A stretch of DNA of 64,000 nucleotides, taken from positions 4,484,001-4,548,000 of the forward strand of contig NZ_CP110139.1 in the NCBI RefSeq assembly GCF_025979885.1, read 5' to 3'. Positions within the stretch are counted from its first letter, which is position 1. Each line of letters starts with the position of its first letter. Position numbers and translations under genes: made by a program. This document shows, one piece after another, positions 24,018 through 32,769 of the stretch. The notes below the pieces were generated by a model. The model was given only the letters and a program-made list of their open reading frames with translations. It had not been told where the DNA came from and ran no database searches. The DNA comes from Hymenobacter sp. YIM 151500-1 (GTDB lineage: Bacteria > Bacteroidota > Bacteroidia > Cytophagales > Hymenobacteraceae).

Positions 24018-25502
24018 ATGCGCTTTTTTCTGCTTTTTTTTATTGGCCTGCTAGTAGGGCTGTCGGGCGTGGCTCAGCAGGCTGCCCCACCAGCATCGGC
24101 CCCGGAGGCCGACCTCGTGCTGGGCAAAACCGCTTTTCCAGTCAACGAATACTTTACCATCAGCTTTCGGCTGCGGGGCGCGCCGCTGGAGCGCTATTCC
24201 GCCTTCCCCGACATTGAAGGATTCAAGCGCAGCGGCAAGTCCAGCACCACTACTACACGCATCGTAGCAGGCCAAACGTCTACCGAGCTGACCATTACCC
24301 AGCGCTACGCCGCCTACGCCGAGGGCGAGTACGTGCTCAAGCCTTTCACCATGACCGTGAATGGCCTGACTATCCGCTCGGAGGGCGCTACGTTGAAGGT
24401 GGGGCCGGAAGGAGTGGCTACAGCCCCCGCGCCCCCAGCAGGCAGTGGGCCGTTGCAGGGTATTGGGTCGCTTGACCAGCTTTTTGGCAAGCAGAAGCCC
24501 CAGGAGTACCTGGAGCCTCACGACGACGCTTTTTTGGCCGTGCAAGCCGACCGGCCCCGCGTGTACGTGGGGCAGGGCTTGCACGTGGCCCTGTACTTCT
24601 ACCTCACGCCCCAGGACCAAGCCGTGCTCAACTTCCACAATTTTGCGGGCCAGCTGCCCGGCATCATCCGGCAGCTGCGGCAGCGCACCGTGTGGGAAGA
24701 AAGCTTCGATGACCAAGAGGTGACCCCCGAAAACGTAACGGTGGGCGGCAAGCCGTTTTTGCGCTACCGACTGTGGCAGGCCGAGCTGTACCCGCTGAAC
24801 ACCCAGCCGCTGGTGTTTCCGGCCGTGGAGCTGCGGATGCTGAAGTACCGGCTGGCCAAGAAGTCCGACCCCGACCTCGACAACCGCCTGGAAGGCTACA
24901 AAACTTACCGCTCCCAGGCCCGCACGGTGCCGGTGCTGCCCCTGCCACGTCACCCTTTGCGCGACCAGGTGCCGGTGGGCTCCTACCAGTTGCGCGAAGC
25001 CATTGACCGGACAACTTTCCGCACAGGCCGGGCCTTTGCCTACACGTTTGTGGTAGAGGGCGAAGGCAACTTGGCCGCCCTAAACCTGCCAGCTCCCGTG
25101 CCGCCGCGTTACCTGGAGCTCTACGGCCCGGAAGTGGAGCAGCGCCTGACCCGCCAAGCTGGCCGCGTAGGCGGCCGTAAGAGCTTCCGCTTCCGGCTGG
25201 TGGCCCGCCGCCCCGGCGCAGTACCCCTCGACAGCCTGTTTCAGCTGGTGGTGTTCAACCCCGCTACGGCCCGCTACGACACGCTGCGCTCCTCGCTGCA
25301 CCCCATTGTGCGCGGCCCGGCCCGCGCCGAAACCGCCCTGCGCGCCCGTTCCACCGACCCGTTCTACCGCGAAGCCTTGGCCCGCGCCGACGCCACGCCC
25401 CAGCCCATCAATGTCTACCAGTCAGTGCGCCGATATGCCAATCTGTTACTGCTGGCCCTACTGGTTGTAGCCGGCATCGGCTGGTGGCGCGGGCAGCGGT
25501 GA
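24018..25502 (+). CDS. batD: BatD-family protein
   Basis: The 494-residue protein has a signal peptide (MRFFLLFFIGLLVGLSGVAQ), a set of beta-sandwich (Ig-like) repeats typical of BatD, and one C-terminal membrane helix (YANLLLLALLVVAGIGWW). BatD belongs to the Bacteroidota aerotolerance (bat) cluster with MoxR and vWA proteins, but none of these is adjacent here, so it is an orphan member. A weak promoter element, TACTTTTA, lies at 23984-23991. The 23719-23983 gap shows nothing else. It is probably periplasmic and tethered to the inner membrane. Confidence 0.85.
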   Translation: MRFFLLFFIGLLVGLSGVAQQAAPPASAPEADLVLGKTAFPVNEYFTISFRLRGAPLERYSAFPDIEGFKRSGKSSTTTTRIVAGQTSTELTITQRYAAYAEGEYVLKPFTMTVNGLTIRSEGATLKVGPEGVATAPAPPAGSGPLQGIGSLDQLFGKQKPQEYLEPHDDAFLAVQADRPRVYVGQGLHVALYFYLTPQDQAVLNFHNFAGQLPGIIRQLRQRTVWEESFDDQEVTPENVTVGGKPFLRYRLWQAELYPLNTQPLVFPAVELRMLKYRLAKKSDPDLDNRLEGYKTYRSQARTVPVLPLPRHPLRDQVPVGSYQLREAIDRTTFRTGRAFAYTFVVEGEGNLAALNLPAPVPPRYLELYGPEVEQRLTRQAGRVGGRKSFRFRLVARRPGAVPLDSLFQLVVFNPATARYDTLRSSLHPIVRGPARAETALRARSTDPFYREALARADATPQPINVYQSVRRYANLLLLALLVVAGIGWWRGQR

Positions 25503-25552
25503 GGGGATGGATAATGAGGTGGTGAGTAGTGAGGTGGTGAGTGGAAAAGAAG

Positions 25553-25713
25553 GTCATGCTGAGCGCAGCCGGAGGCGTAGTCGAAGCATCTCTACCGCTT
25601 CGTTGCTGACGGCAACTGTCATGCTGAGCCCCGCGAAGCATCTCGCCCGCTTCGTTGAACAGGCGTCAAGAAGTTAGCCAGAGGTAGAGATGCTTCGCGG
25701 GGCTCAGCATGAC
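25553..25713. repeat. CATGCTGAGC-family repeat, copy 4 (one and a half units)
   Basis: A lone left-type unit at 25553-25597 is followed by a perfect inverted pair, 25618-25644 and 25687-25713 (27 bp, TCATGCTGAGCCCCGCGAAG core). Degenerate GAGGTGGTGAGT repeats lie upstream at 25515-25545. Confidence 0.88.
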
Positions 25714-25717
25714 GTTC

Positions 25718-25835
25718 CACCTCTTCACCCCATCACCTCTTCACCCCATCACCTCTTCACCCCATCACCTCTTCACCCCATCACCTCTTCACCCCATCAC
25801 CTCTTCACCCCATCACCTCTTCACCCCATCACCTC
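25718..25835. repeat. 16-bp tandem repeat, about 7.4 copies
   Basis: The unit CACCTCTTCACCCCAT is repeated nearly without change up to 36 bases before the aroC ATG. The copies are complementary in character to the GGTGGTGAG-type repeats left of the 25553 element, so the whole 25503-25871 gap again has composite-palindrome organisation. Copy number is likely unstable. Confidence 0.95.
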
Positions 25836-25871
25836 CTTACCTTTACCACTCACCACAAGCCACCTCACCAC

Positions 25872-26948
25872 ATGAATACTTTCGGCACCTTGTTTCGCAT
25901 TACTACATTTGGCGAGTCGCACGGGCCGGGGATTGGGGTGGTAATTGATGGGTGTCCGGCCGGACTGGTGGTGGACGAAGCCGTGCTACAGGCAGCGCTG
26001 GACCGGCGCCGGCCGGGGCAGAGTGACCTAACCACGCCGCGGCAGGAAGAAGACCGGGTGGAAATTCAGTCGGGCATCTTTCAGGGGCAGACCACCGGCA
26101 CGCCCATCAGCCTCTACATCCGCAACCGTGACCAGCACAGCCACGACTACTCCCACATCGAGCACGCCTACCGCCCCTCCCACGCCGACTACACCTACGA
26201 CCAGAAGTACGGCCGCCGCGACTACCGAGGCGGGGGCCGCTCCTCGGCCCGCGAAACCGCTGCCCGCGTGGCCGCCGGCGCCGTGGCCCAGCAACTGCTC
26301 AGCCAGCACGGTATCCAGGTCAGCAGCTACGTGTCGCAGGTGGGCGCGGTAGCGGTACCGGTGGGCTACGAGCAACTCGACCTCAGCCTCATCGACAGCA
26401 ACCCGGTGCGCTGCCCTCACCCGGAAACCGCCACCCGCATGGCCGACCTTATCCGCCAGACCCGCGACCGGCATGATACCGTGGGAGGACTTGTGACGGG
26501 TGTGGTGCGGGGTGTACCCGCCGGCCTGGGCGAGCCGGTGTTCGATAAGCTGCACGCCGGGCTGGGTCGCGCCATGCTGAGCATCAATGCCGTGAAGGGT
26601 TTCGAGTACGGCTCGGGCTTTGCGGGCACGCTGCTTTTCGGCTCCGAGCACAACGACGCCTTCTACACGGATGAGCAGGGCCAAGTACGCACCCGCACCA
26701 ATCATTCCGGCGGCATCCAGGGCGGCATCAGCAACGGCCAGGACATTTACTTCCGCGTGGCCTTCAAGCCCGTGGCCACCATCCTCCAGCCCCAAACCAC
26801 TATCAACGACCAGGGCGAGGAAATCACCCTGGCCGGCCGCGGCCGCCACGACCCCTGCGTGCTGCCCCGTGCCGTCCCCATTGTCGACGCCATGACCAGC
26901 CTAGTACTAGCCGACATGCTACTGCGGGCGAGGGGAAATAAAGTTTAA
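25872..26948 (+). CDS. aroC: Chorismate synthase
   Basis: The 358-residue enzyme shows FGESHGPGIGVVIDGCPAG at the N-terminus, the RRPGQSDLTTPRQEED signature, and the GGGRSSARETAARVAAGA stretch (~115-135). All are standard for AroC. It forms chorismate from EPSP with reduced FMN, the last common step of aromatic amino-acid synthesis. It is a lone gene in a repeat-rich setting. Confidence 0.97.
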   Translation: MNTFGTLFRITTFGESHGPGIGVVIDGCPAGLVVDEAVLQAALDRRRPGQSDLTTPRQEEDRVEIQSGIFQGQTTGTPISLYIRNRDQHSHDYSHIEHAYRPSHADYTYDQKYGRRDYRGGGRSSARETAARVAAGAVAQQLLSQHGIQVSSYVSQVGAVAVPVGYEQLDLSLIDSNPVRCPHPETATRMADLIRQTRDRHDTVGGLVTGVVRGVPAGLGEPVFDKLHAGLGRAMLSINAVKGFEYGSGFAGTLLFGSEHNDAFYTDEQGQVRTRTNHSGGIQGGISNGQDIYFRVAFKPVATILQPQTTINDQGEEITLAGRGRHDPCVLPRAVPIVDAMTSLVLADMLLRARGNKV

Positions 26949-27151
26949 TGTGAGAAATGTGGAGAAATGAGGAGGAATGTGAAAATGAACGATGAGGCCT
27001 AGCAGGGCGGCCTAGCGGTAGAAACTGGTGTCCATTCCGTGTACAAAGCCTCAGCGAGGCGACACAGCCGTCCGCAGACGTCAAGTGTCGCTCCGCTGGG
27101 GCTTTTCGTTCATTTCCACATTCTCCCACATTTCTCATATTCCCCACATTT
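26949..27151. repeat. Composite palindrome between aroC and the HTTM gene
   Basis: Outer arms of degenerate GTGAGAAATGTGG / CCACATTTCTCA repeats (26949-26992 and 27108-27149) enclose a core hairpin, AAAGCCTCAGCGAGGCGACAC (27046-27066) with GTGTCGCTCCGCTGGGGCTTT (27086-27106). The core resembles the CCCCAGCGGGGCG core at 8059-8383. Confidence 0.8.
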
Positions 27152-27155
27152 GAAT

Positions 27156-28508
27156 CTATTCCATCGGCGGAGCTGGGGCTATCCAGGGATAGAGGGCAAA
27201 GGTGCGGGGTTGGGCGGCCAGGTCCACGTCGGAGCGGACGAGGGGGCGGGGTGGGCGGCGGTTCATGGTCAGCCAGGAGTCGGCGAAAACCTGCACGTGG
27301 CCGCGACCCTGCCGGGCGTACTCGGCGGCGAGGAAATGGGCGAATTGCAGGATGAGGTCGGGCTGGGCGGCGAGCTTGTGGCACTGCCGGCGAGTGAGGT
27401 AGGCGTCGGGGTGTACTACTTCGGTGCGGCCGTCGGGCAGCACCACCCGGAAGCTGATGGTTCCTTGCTTGGCCCGCAGCATCATGTGCCAGGCAAAGTG
27501 GTGGCCTTCCTCGGTCCAGTGCACGTCGCCGGGGTACAGGAAGTGGCGCAGAGGCACCAGCAACTGCACCACGGCGTAGAGGCCCAAGCTCGTTACCAAG
27601 ACCCGCACTTGGCCGCGGCTCGGAACCCGGAAAGTTGACTTGGCCTCTGTGGCCGGCACTCGCTGGGCCAGCCACCGCCCCAGGACCGGCGTGCGGCGGG
27701 GCCAGTCGGGCCGAAAAAATATGCAAGCCGTCATCAGCAGCGAAAACCACGGAAACGTGCCCAGCCCGAAGATGACCACATTGGACAAGTGAAAGAAAGC
27801 GGCTACCCCAAACACCCAGGGCCGACTGCGGCGCCACAGCAGCCCCGGCACCACCAGCAGGTCGAAGGCCAGGCCAGCGTAACTCATCAACCAGGGCAGC
27901 CAGGGCTGGCCCAGCACGCCGCCCACCACCGGGTAGCTGGCCTTGGGCGCCAGCCACACGCTCAGCGGATGCGCCAGCAGCCAGTCGGGGTTCAGCTTGG
28001 CCAGGCCGGCGTAGAAGTACACCACACTTAGCTGGAACAGCAACACCAAGCGCGTCCAGGCGGGCACGGTAGCGGCGGGCAGCACGCGGCCGGCGCGCAC
28101 GTCGGCGGAGGCGGCGCGGTGGGCCGGCAGCAGCGCCAGCCACCCTGCCACGAGGCAGTACAGGTAAAAATGGTTGATAAAGCGGGTTTCCTCGGCCAGG
28201 AATAGCAGAGTGTAGCACACGCAGAGCACCACGGCCGCCGGGCGGTAGCGCCAGCCCGCCGCCACCGCTACCCCCGCCACCACGGCGCCCACGTGCAGGC
28301 CCAGCATCACGGCGGGCGGCCAAGCCGGTAGCCAACTGGTCAGCAGGTAAGAGAAGTGCAGTTTGGGCTCGGTATACTCGCGCCAGTAGCCCAGGGCCAG
28401 GCTGCCCGCCATTTCCAGGGCCAACAGCCACCCGGCCCCCACCCGAAACACCACCAGCCAGGCAATATCAATGGGGCGAAACAGGGCGGTAGTGAGGCGG
28501 CTGAACAT
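27156..28508 (-). CDS. HTTM-domain membrane protein
   Basis: The 450-residue protein has several membrane helices in the first ~290 residues, starting with ALFRPIDIAWLVVFRVGAGW. Diagnostic stretches are ETRFINHFYLYCL, YFYAGLAKLNPDWL, and FFHLSNVVIFGLGTFPWF. This is the HTTM fold related to vitamin-K gamma-carboxylase. A soluble C-terminal part follows (YPGDVHWTEEGHHFAWHMML). The reaction is unknown for most bacterial members. The stop is adjacent to the palindrome. Confidence 0.88.
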   Translation of the reverse strand: MFSRLTTALFRPIDIAWLVVFRVGAGWLLALEMAGSLALGYWREYTEPKLHFSYLLTSWLPAWPPAVMLGLHVGAVVAGVAVAAGWRYRPAAVVLCVCYTLLFLAEETRFINHFYLYCLVAGWLALLPAHRAASADVRAGRVLPAATVPAWTRLVLLFQLSVVYFYAGLAKLNPDWLLAHPLSVWLAPKASYPVVGGVLGQPWLPWLMSYAGLAFDLLVVPGLLWRRSRPWVFGVAAFFHLSNVVIFGLGTFPWFSLLMTACIFFRPDWPRRTPVLGRWLAQRVPATEAKSTFRVPSRGQVRVLVTSLGLYAVVQLLVPLRHFLYPGDVHWTEEGHHFAWHMMLRAKQGTISFRVVLPDGRTEVVHPDAYLTRRQCHKLAAQPDLILQFAHFLAAEYARQGRGHVQVFADSWLTMNRRPPRPLVRSDVDLAAQPRTFALYPWIAPAPPME

Positions 28509-28683
28509 GAAGAAAGATAGATAAAAGGGCGTCAGCCAGTGGTACGCGGCCCTGGCCGAGCAGTTACCGGGCAGGGCTGAGTGAGCAGCGAGAATACAAA
28601 ATTTGGTATTGGGCTTTATACTGATTGCCGAATAGCGCTGGGTCTACATCGGGAGCATGGCCTTCCGATAACTGGCCGTCGTG

Positions 28684-28691
28684 TACCTTTG
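28684..28691 (+). promoter_or_regulatory. Promoter -7 element (TACCTTTG) of the Nfu gene
   Basis: This perfect TAnnTTTG match implies a leader of ~100 bases before the Nfu ATG, much longer than for other genes here. No riboswitch was recognised in it. The rest of 28509-28797 shows nothing. Confidence 0.7.
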
Positions 28692-28797
28692 CAGAGCTGG
28701 TTGCAACTTCCTGGCTGGTTTGTGGTTTATCATCACTGAGCCGCCGAAGAATTGCTGACTGCGTGGCTTCCTTCTTGTTTTTCAGACCCTATATCCC

Positions 28798-29406
28798 ATG
28801 AATACGCCCGTTTCCATTTACGCCGAGGCTTCGCCCAATCCTGAGTCCATGAAGTTTGTGCTGAACACCCAGCTGCTGAGCGACGGGGTGAGCGTGGACT
28901 ATCCTAATCTGGAAGCCGCGGCCAACTCGCCACTGGCCCAGGAGTTGTTCAATTTCGATTACGTGGGCCGGGTGTTCATCGCCCAGAACTTCGTCACTAT
29001 CACCAAAACCACCGACCACCAGTGGGCCCAGCTGATTCCGGAGCTGCGCACCTTCCTGAAGTCGTACGTGGAAGCTGGCGGCCCCATCTTCACCGTGGAC
29101 CCCGCTGCCGAGCAGCGGGCCGCCCAGCAAGCCGCTGCCGCCACCGGCGACGCCTCCGAGGCCGATCAGCAAACCAGCCAGAAAATCATCGACCTGCTCG
29201 ACAACTACGTGCGCCCGGCCGTGGAGCAAGACGGTGGTAACATCACCTTCCGCTCCTACAAAGAAGGCATCGTGACCGTAAATCTGCAAGGCTCCTGCTC
29301 CGGCTGCCCCTCGGCTACGGTTACACTGAAGTCGGGCATCGAAAACCTGCTCAAGCGCATGGTGCCTGAAGTGAAAGAAGTGGTAGCCGAAGGCGTGCTC
29401 CAGTAA
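28798..29406 (+). CDS. Nfu-type Fe-S scaffold/carrier protein
   Basis: The 202-residue protein has an Nfu N-terminal domain (ASPNPESMKFVLNTQLL, GRVFIAQNFVTITK) and a C-terminal NifU-like domain with the cluster ligands in GSCSGCPSATVTLKSGIENLL. It would carry [4Fe-4S] clusters to target proteins in the cytosol. An Ala/Gln-rich linker (~105-130) joins the domains. It is monocistronic with a strong terminator. Possible clients in the window include QueG. Confidence 0.93.
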   Translation: MNTPVSIYAEASPNPESMKFVLNTQLLSDGVSVDYPNLEAAANSPLAQELFNFDYVGRVFIAQNFVTITKTTDHQWAQLIPELRTFLKSYVEAGGPIFTVDPAAEQRAAQQAAAATGDASEADQQTSQKIIDLLDNYVRPAVEQDGGNITFRSYKEGIVTVNLQGSCSGCPSATVTLKSGIENLLKRMVPEVKEVVAEGVLQ

Positions 29407-29430
29407 TCGAGCGGGTCTCCCGAGACGTTG

Positions 29431-29465
29431 AAGCTCCAGCCGCACTGCGGCTGGAGCTTTTTTTT
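29431..29465 (+). terminator. Intrinsic terminator of the Nfu gene
   Basis: AAGCTCCAGCCGC pairs with GCGGCTGGAGCTT around a 3-base loop and is followed by T8. Confidence 0.95.
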
Positions 29466-29484
29466 GCTGTGTGGCCGGCGCATC

Positions 29485-30372
29485 TTACGGTAGGGCTACC
29501 TGCCACTGGTCGCCTTCGCTAGTCGTTACACCCTGGCCTTCCACCTTGCCGCGGGTCAGGGCATCGGCGGCGAAGTAGTACAGCGGCCGGCCTTTGTAGG
29601 TGAGCTGCTGATTGGTGGCCTCGCCGTAGGGGCCAGCGGTGGTAGTAGTGGTGCGGGTAATGGTGCCGAAATCGGTAGCAGTTAGGGCCGAGGGAAACAC
29701 CCGGCTGGCCGTGTAGAAAGTCGGCCAGGCCGTTTGGCAGTTGCCGGTGCAGTTGGTGGGCTGGGTTGAAGGGCTGCGGGTGTCTTTGCCGAACGTATAC
29801 AGCGTGCGGCCCTGCGAGTCGACCAGAAAGCTGCGCACCGCTGCCTGCCCGGTCGATTTATCAACCACGCTCTTAGTGGCAACCTGGATTGAAAACGCCG
29901 GCTCCATTACGTACCACACGTTGCCGATGCCGTTGCCGGTGGTTTGGCCGGGCTGCTCCCGCACGTTCTGGCCGTTTACCGCTGGCGCATAATAGTACAG
30001 CGGCCACCCCTTGTAGGTGGTTTGCGGCTGGCCGCTGGCCGTGTTCTGGGTTTTGAAGTCATTGGCTTGCAGGTCGCCGCTCACCCGGATGTCTTCGGTG
30101 TAAAAAACGGGCCAGACGGCCGCGCACCCGCCGCTGCACGCGTTGGTGCCGTCGACGTCGCGGGCAAAGTAGTAGAGCGTGTTGCCATCCTTATCGGTCA
30201 GGAAGGAGCCCAGCGCAGGCGAGGTAGCCAGTTGAATGGTAGGCGCGGGCGGGGCGGGTTGGTCGTCCGAATCTGAGTTGTTGCAGCCAGCCAGCAGGCC
30301 CAGCAGCAGGCAGAGGAAAGCCAGTGGACGGCGGAGCAGGCCCGTAGGGCCCATGGCGAAGGAGTACGGCAT
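29485..30372 (-). CDS. Lipoprotein with two Y-X4-D secreted repeats
   Basis: The protein is ~295 residues from the ATG preceding PYSFAMGPTGLLRRP; ATG 30354 is equally possible. The lipobox is LLAGCNN. Two copies of the Lipoprotein_15/COG4315 domain each carry a DxxGxTLYxFxxD motif (DKDGNTLYYFARD, DSQGRTLYTFGKD), a Cys pair (CSGGCAAVWP, CTGNCQTAWP), and a YKGxPLYYF(Y) segment. Such proteins are exported and of unknown function, possibly redox or haem related. The two repeats come from internal duplication. Confidence 0.85.
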   Translation of the reverse strand: MPYSFAMGPTGLLRRPLAFLCLLLGLLAGCNNSDSDDQPAPPAPTIQLATSPALGSFLTDKDGNTLYYFARDVDGTNACSGGCAAVWPVFYTEDIRVSGDLQANDFKTQNTASGQPQTTYKGWPLYYYAPAVNGQNVREQPGQTTGNGIGNVWYVMEPAFSIQVATKSVVDKSTGQAAVRSFLVDSQGRTLYTFGKDTRSPSTQPTNCTGNCQTAWPTFYTASRVFPSALTATDFGTITRTTTTTAGPYGEATNQQLTYKGRPLYYFAADALTRGKVEGQGVTTSEGDQWQVALP

Positions 30373-30524
30373 AGGGTTGAAGAAGTTAGTGTGAGAAAAA
30401 AAGAGTGTCTGGTGATTGGCGTTTGAATGCGCCGGGACTAGTTGGGTGTGCTTCCAGAAAGGCAAGCGTTTCCCGTCCCGGCCAGAAGCCGGGTTTTGCA
30501 CAGCAGGAAAAGCGGGGAAAACGT

Positions 30525-31988
30525 TTAAGGAGTAGCAAGCGGCGCCGGGCGCGGTGCCAGCAGCCCGTAGCGCAGGCCCAGCAGCAGCCCGCCGCTGGTA
30601 AAGCGCACTTTACCGAAGCCGACGCCGCCCAAGGGTACGTTCAGAAAAGGCTCGGCCTGCACGCCCCAACGGCCGTTGAGGCGGTGCTCGTAGCCTGCTC
30701 CCACCCGCAGAAAGCGGGCTGCGGCTTCGCTGCCGCGGGGCAGGCTCCAGCTGCTCACCACGTACTGCCCGTTCCTTTCGTAGTGATAGGCGTATCGCTC
30801 GTTACGCATCAGCACCGAGGTGACGCCGCCCGTGGCGTACCACGTGTGGCCGGCCCGAACTACGGCATCATAGCGCAGCTCCAGCGGAATTTCTGTGATG
30901 CGGCAGTTAGCATCTACCTGGTCTATGACATACCGCTGGGTCCAGTAATTCGGCGGTGGATTGTAGTCCTGCTGGCGGGCGGCGTAGCGCTTCACGCTGC
31001 GCTGCACTCCTGCACGCACCCGCCAGCGAGGCGCCAGGCGAACATCGACCTGCACTCCCAGCGTGCCGCCCAGCCGGGCCGCCGGACCGCCCGGTATCTG
31101 GGCCGCTTCCGGCCCGCCCACCAAGGCCACTCCCACGCGGTATACCGGAGCCTTGGGCAGCTGGGGCGCAGCTTCTGGCTGCCGTATCGAGTCGGCCGGG
31201 GCGGGGCGGGGCGCGGCGGCCACAGAATCGGTCGGTACGGGGCGGGCCAAGGTGTCGGCAGCGGTAGTCGGGTGGGTGGCGGTGGGAGCGGTGGGAGTAG
31301 GTGAAGCTGCGGCCGCTGCGGTGGGCTGGGCTGTAGCTACTGCTGCGGGTTCGGCTGGGGTTGGGGCTGCTGTTGGAGCTTGGGCCAGGCTAGCACCAGG
31401 CTCGGTGGCAGCGGCCGGGCGCATACGAGCAGGCGTTTTTGCGAGCTGCGCCGGCCGCTGAGCCGCTGGCAGCAACTGCCGCGGCGCCCGGCCCACGGTG
31501 CCGGAGCGAGGGGCGGTCTGGAAGGAAGTCTCGGCTACAGGTGCCGCCGGGGCGGACGGCTGGCCGGCTGGTACCTGGGCCGGGGCTTCCATGACTGCTG
31601 CGCCCGGCTGGGCCGCCCCCCGCGCGGTAGCATTTGGGGGTGCTGGTTGACTTACCCGCGCCCGGCGGGTTAGCCCACCAGATTGCTTGGCAGCAGCCTC
31701 GCTTGGGGCAGTAGCTGGCCGGACAGCTGGGCGGCTTGCCAGGTGAGCATCCGGGGAGGCTGGGCGCTGCCACCACAGCAGTAGCAGGCCCACCAGACCC
31801 ATTTCCAGCAAAAACAACACCGCCACCCGGCGCCACACCTGCCGCCGAAGCTGGCGTTGATACGCGGCTTCGTCGAGCTGAGTGCTCAGGCGCAGCCAGC
31901 CGGCCAAGGATATCTCGTCGGGATATGCCTCGGCGCCGCGCTGAAACAGGCGGTCCAGCTCTTCATCTGACATATCCGGTGTGTGCAT
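30525..31988 (-). CDS. Membrane-anchored protein with C-terminal outer-membrane-type barrel, sigma-linked
   Basis: The protein is 487 residues from the ATG at 31988, overlapping the sigma-factor gene by 26 bases; ATG 31973 is also possible. It has a charged cytosolic start with MSDEELDRLFQRGAEAYPDE, one membrane helix (~55-73), a ~200-residue Ala/Pro/Thr linker, and from ~283 a beta-rich region resembling outer membrane beta-barrel domains (GVQVDVRLAPRWRVRAGVQR, LLLGLRYGL). The position suggests an anti-sigma-like partner, but no zinc-binding ZAS motif is visible. The inner-membrane helix plus barrel in one chain is unusual. Confidence 0.75.
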   Translation of the reverse strand: MHTPDMSDEELDRLFQRGAEAYPDEISLAGWLRLSTQLDEAAYQRQLRRQVWRRVAVLFLLEMGLVGLLLLWWQRPASPDAHLASRPAVRPATAPSEAAAKQSGGLTRRARVSQPAPPNATARGAAQPGAAVMEAPAQVPAGQPSAPAAPVAETSFQTAPRSGTVGRAPRQLLPAAQRPAQLAKTPARMRPAAATEPGASLAQAPTAAPTPAEPAAVATAQPTAAAAASPTPTAPTATHPTTAADTLARPVPTDSVAAAPRPAPADSIRQPEAAPQLPKAPVYRVGVALVGGPEAAQIPGGPAARLGGTLGVQVDVRLAPRWRVRAGVQRSVKRYAARQQDYNPPPNYWTQRYVIDQVDANCRITEIPLELRYDAVVRAGHTWYATGGVTSVLMRNERYAYHYERNGQYVVSSWSLPRGSEAAARFLRVGAGYEHRLNGRWGVQAEPFLNVPLGGVGFGKVRFTSGGLLLGLRYGLLAPRPAPLATP

Positions 31989-32565
31989 GGTGTTGGTACT
32001 GAGTAAGCAACGCCCGCAGCTGCGCGCGGGCCTTGAATAAGTTGGACTTGGAGGCACCCACCGAAATGCCCAGCTGCTTGGCTATTTCCTCGTGGGTGTA
32101 GCCGTCGATGGCGTAGAGGTTGAACACCGCCCGGTAAGCCGGCGGCAGCTGCCCAATCAGCCGCAGCAGCTCCTCAAACGAGAACTGGTCCACGGGGGTA
32201 AGGCCAGGGTCGGCGGCGAGGTGAGCTTCGGCGCTGTCGAGGTCGGTGTGGAAGGCGTGGCGGTGCGTGGCTCGAAACTGGTCGATGGCCGTGCGCACCA
32301 TGATGCGCCGCAGCCATCCGCGCAGCGAGCCGGCCACATCCGGGAAGCGGGCGGCGTCGAAGCGGGGCAGCTCCCGGAAAACCTTCATGAAGCCGTCGTT
32401 TACGGCTTCCAGAGCAGCATCCCGCTCGTGCAGGTAGCGCAGGCAGATGCTGAGCGCGTAGGGGTAATACCGCACGTACAAGTGCCGCTGGCTGGTACGG
32501 TCTGCCGCTCGGCAACCGGCCAGCAGCTCAAGGAGCAGCGCAGAATCTGGTTCAGGAGTACCCAC
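31963..32565 (-). CDS. ECF-type sigma-70 factor
   Basis: The 200-residue protein has region 2 around RYYPYALSICLRYLHERDAA and FMKVFRELPRFD, and region 4 LPPAYRAVFNLYAIDGYTHE then EIAKQLGISVGASKSNLFKA, a helix-turn-helix for -35 recognition. There is no region 3, as in ECF factors. It likely directs an extracytoplasmic stress regulon with its co-transcribed partner at 30525. Its own promoter was not identified. Confidence 0.93.
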   Translation of the reverse strand: MGTPEPDSALLLELLAGCRAADRTSQRHLYVRYYPYALSICLRYLHERDAALEAVNDGFMKVFRELPRFDAARFPDVAGSLRGWLRRIMVRTAIDQFRATHRHAFHTDLDSAEAHLAADPGLTPVDQFSFEELLRLIGQLPPAYRAVFNLYAIDGYTHEEIAKQLGISVGASKSNLFKARAQLRALLTQYQHHAHTGYVR

Positions 32566-32641
32566 AGCGGCGGAGCGTCTTAGTAGTTGTCCACTCGGAG
32601 GAGGCTAGCAAATGGTTGCCTAAGCATTCAAAAAAGTAATA

Positions 32642-32678
32642 AAAAAGCCCGACCACCTTCCGGGGCCGGGCATTTTTG
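32642..32678 (-). terminator. Terminator downstream of secDF
   Basis: A GC-rich stem (GCCCGACC.. / GG..CCGGGC) flanked by A6 and T5 runs lies ~90 bases after the secDF stop. Confidence 0.75.
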
Positions 32679-32680
32679 AT

Positions 32681-32763
32681 AGCAGGATGTGGGTAGTTGG
32701 ATGTAGGCAGCTGGGTGTTCGACCAGGAATTCCTGTCCAACTACCCACTACCCACATCCTACT
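32681..32763. repeat. Inverted repeat abutting the secDF stop
   Basis: TAGCAGGATGTGGGTAGTTG at 32681-32700 pairs with the CAACTACCCAC...CATCCTACTA stretch at 32737-32763. The right arm contains a duplicated ACCCAC. The arm ends a few bases from the secDF stop codon. Confidence 0.8.
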
Positions 32764-32769
32764 ACCTTA

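Noticed and set aside
25718..25835. Possible CRISPR-like array
   Set aside because: The 16-bp units are directly adjacent with no unique spacers, and no cas gene is present. It is a plain tandem repeat.
26824..28431. 535-residue open frame overlapping the HTTM gene
   Set aside because: It is a GC-rich shadow frame on the same strand. The HTTM frame has membrane helices and family motifs.
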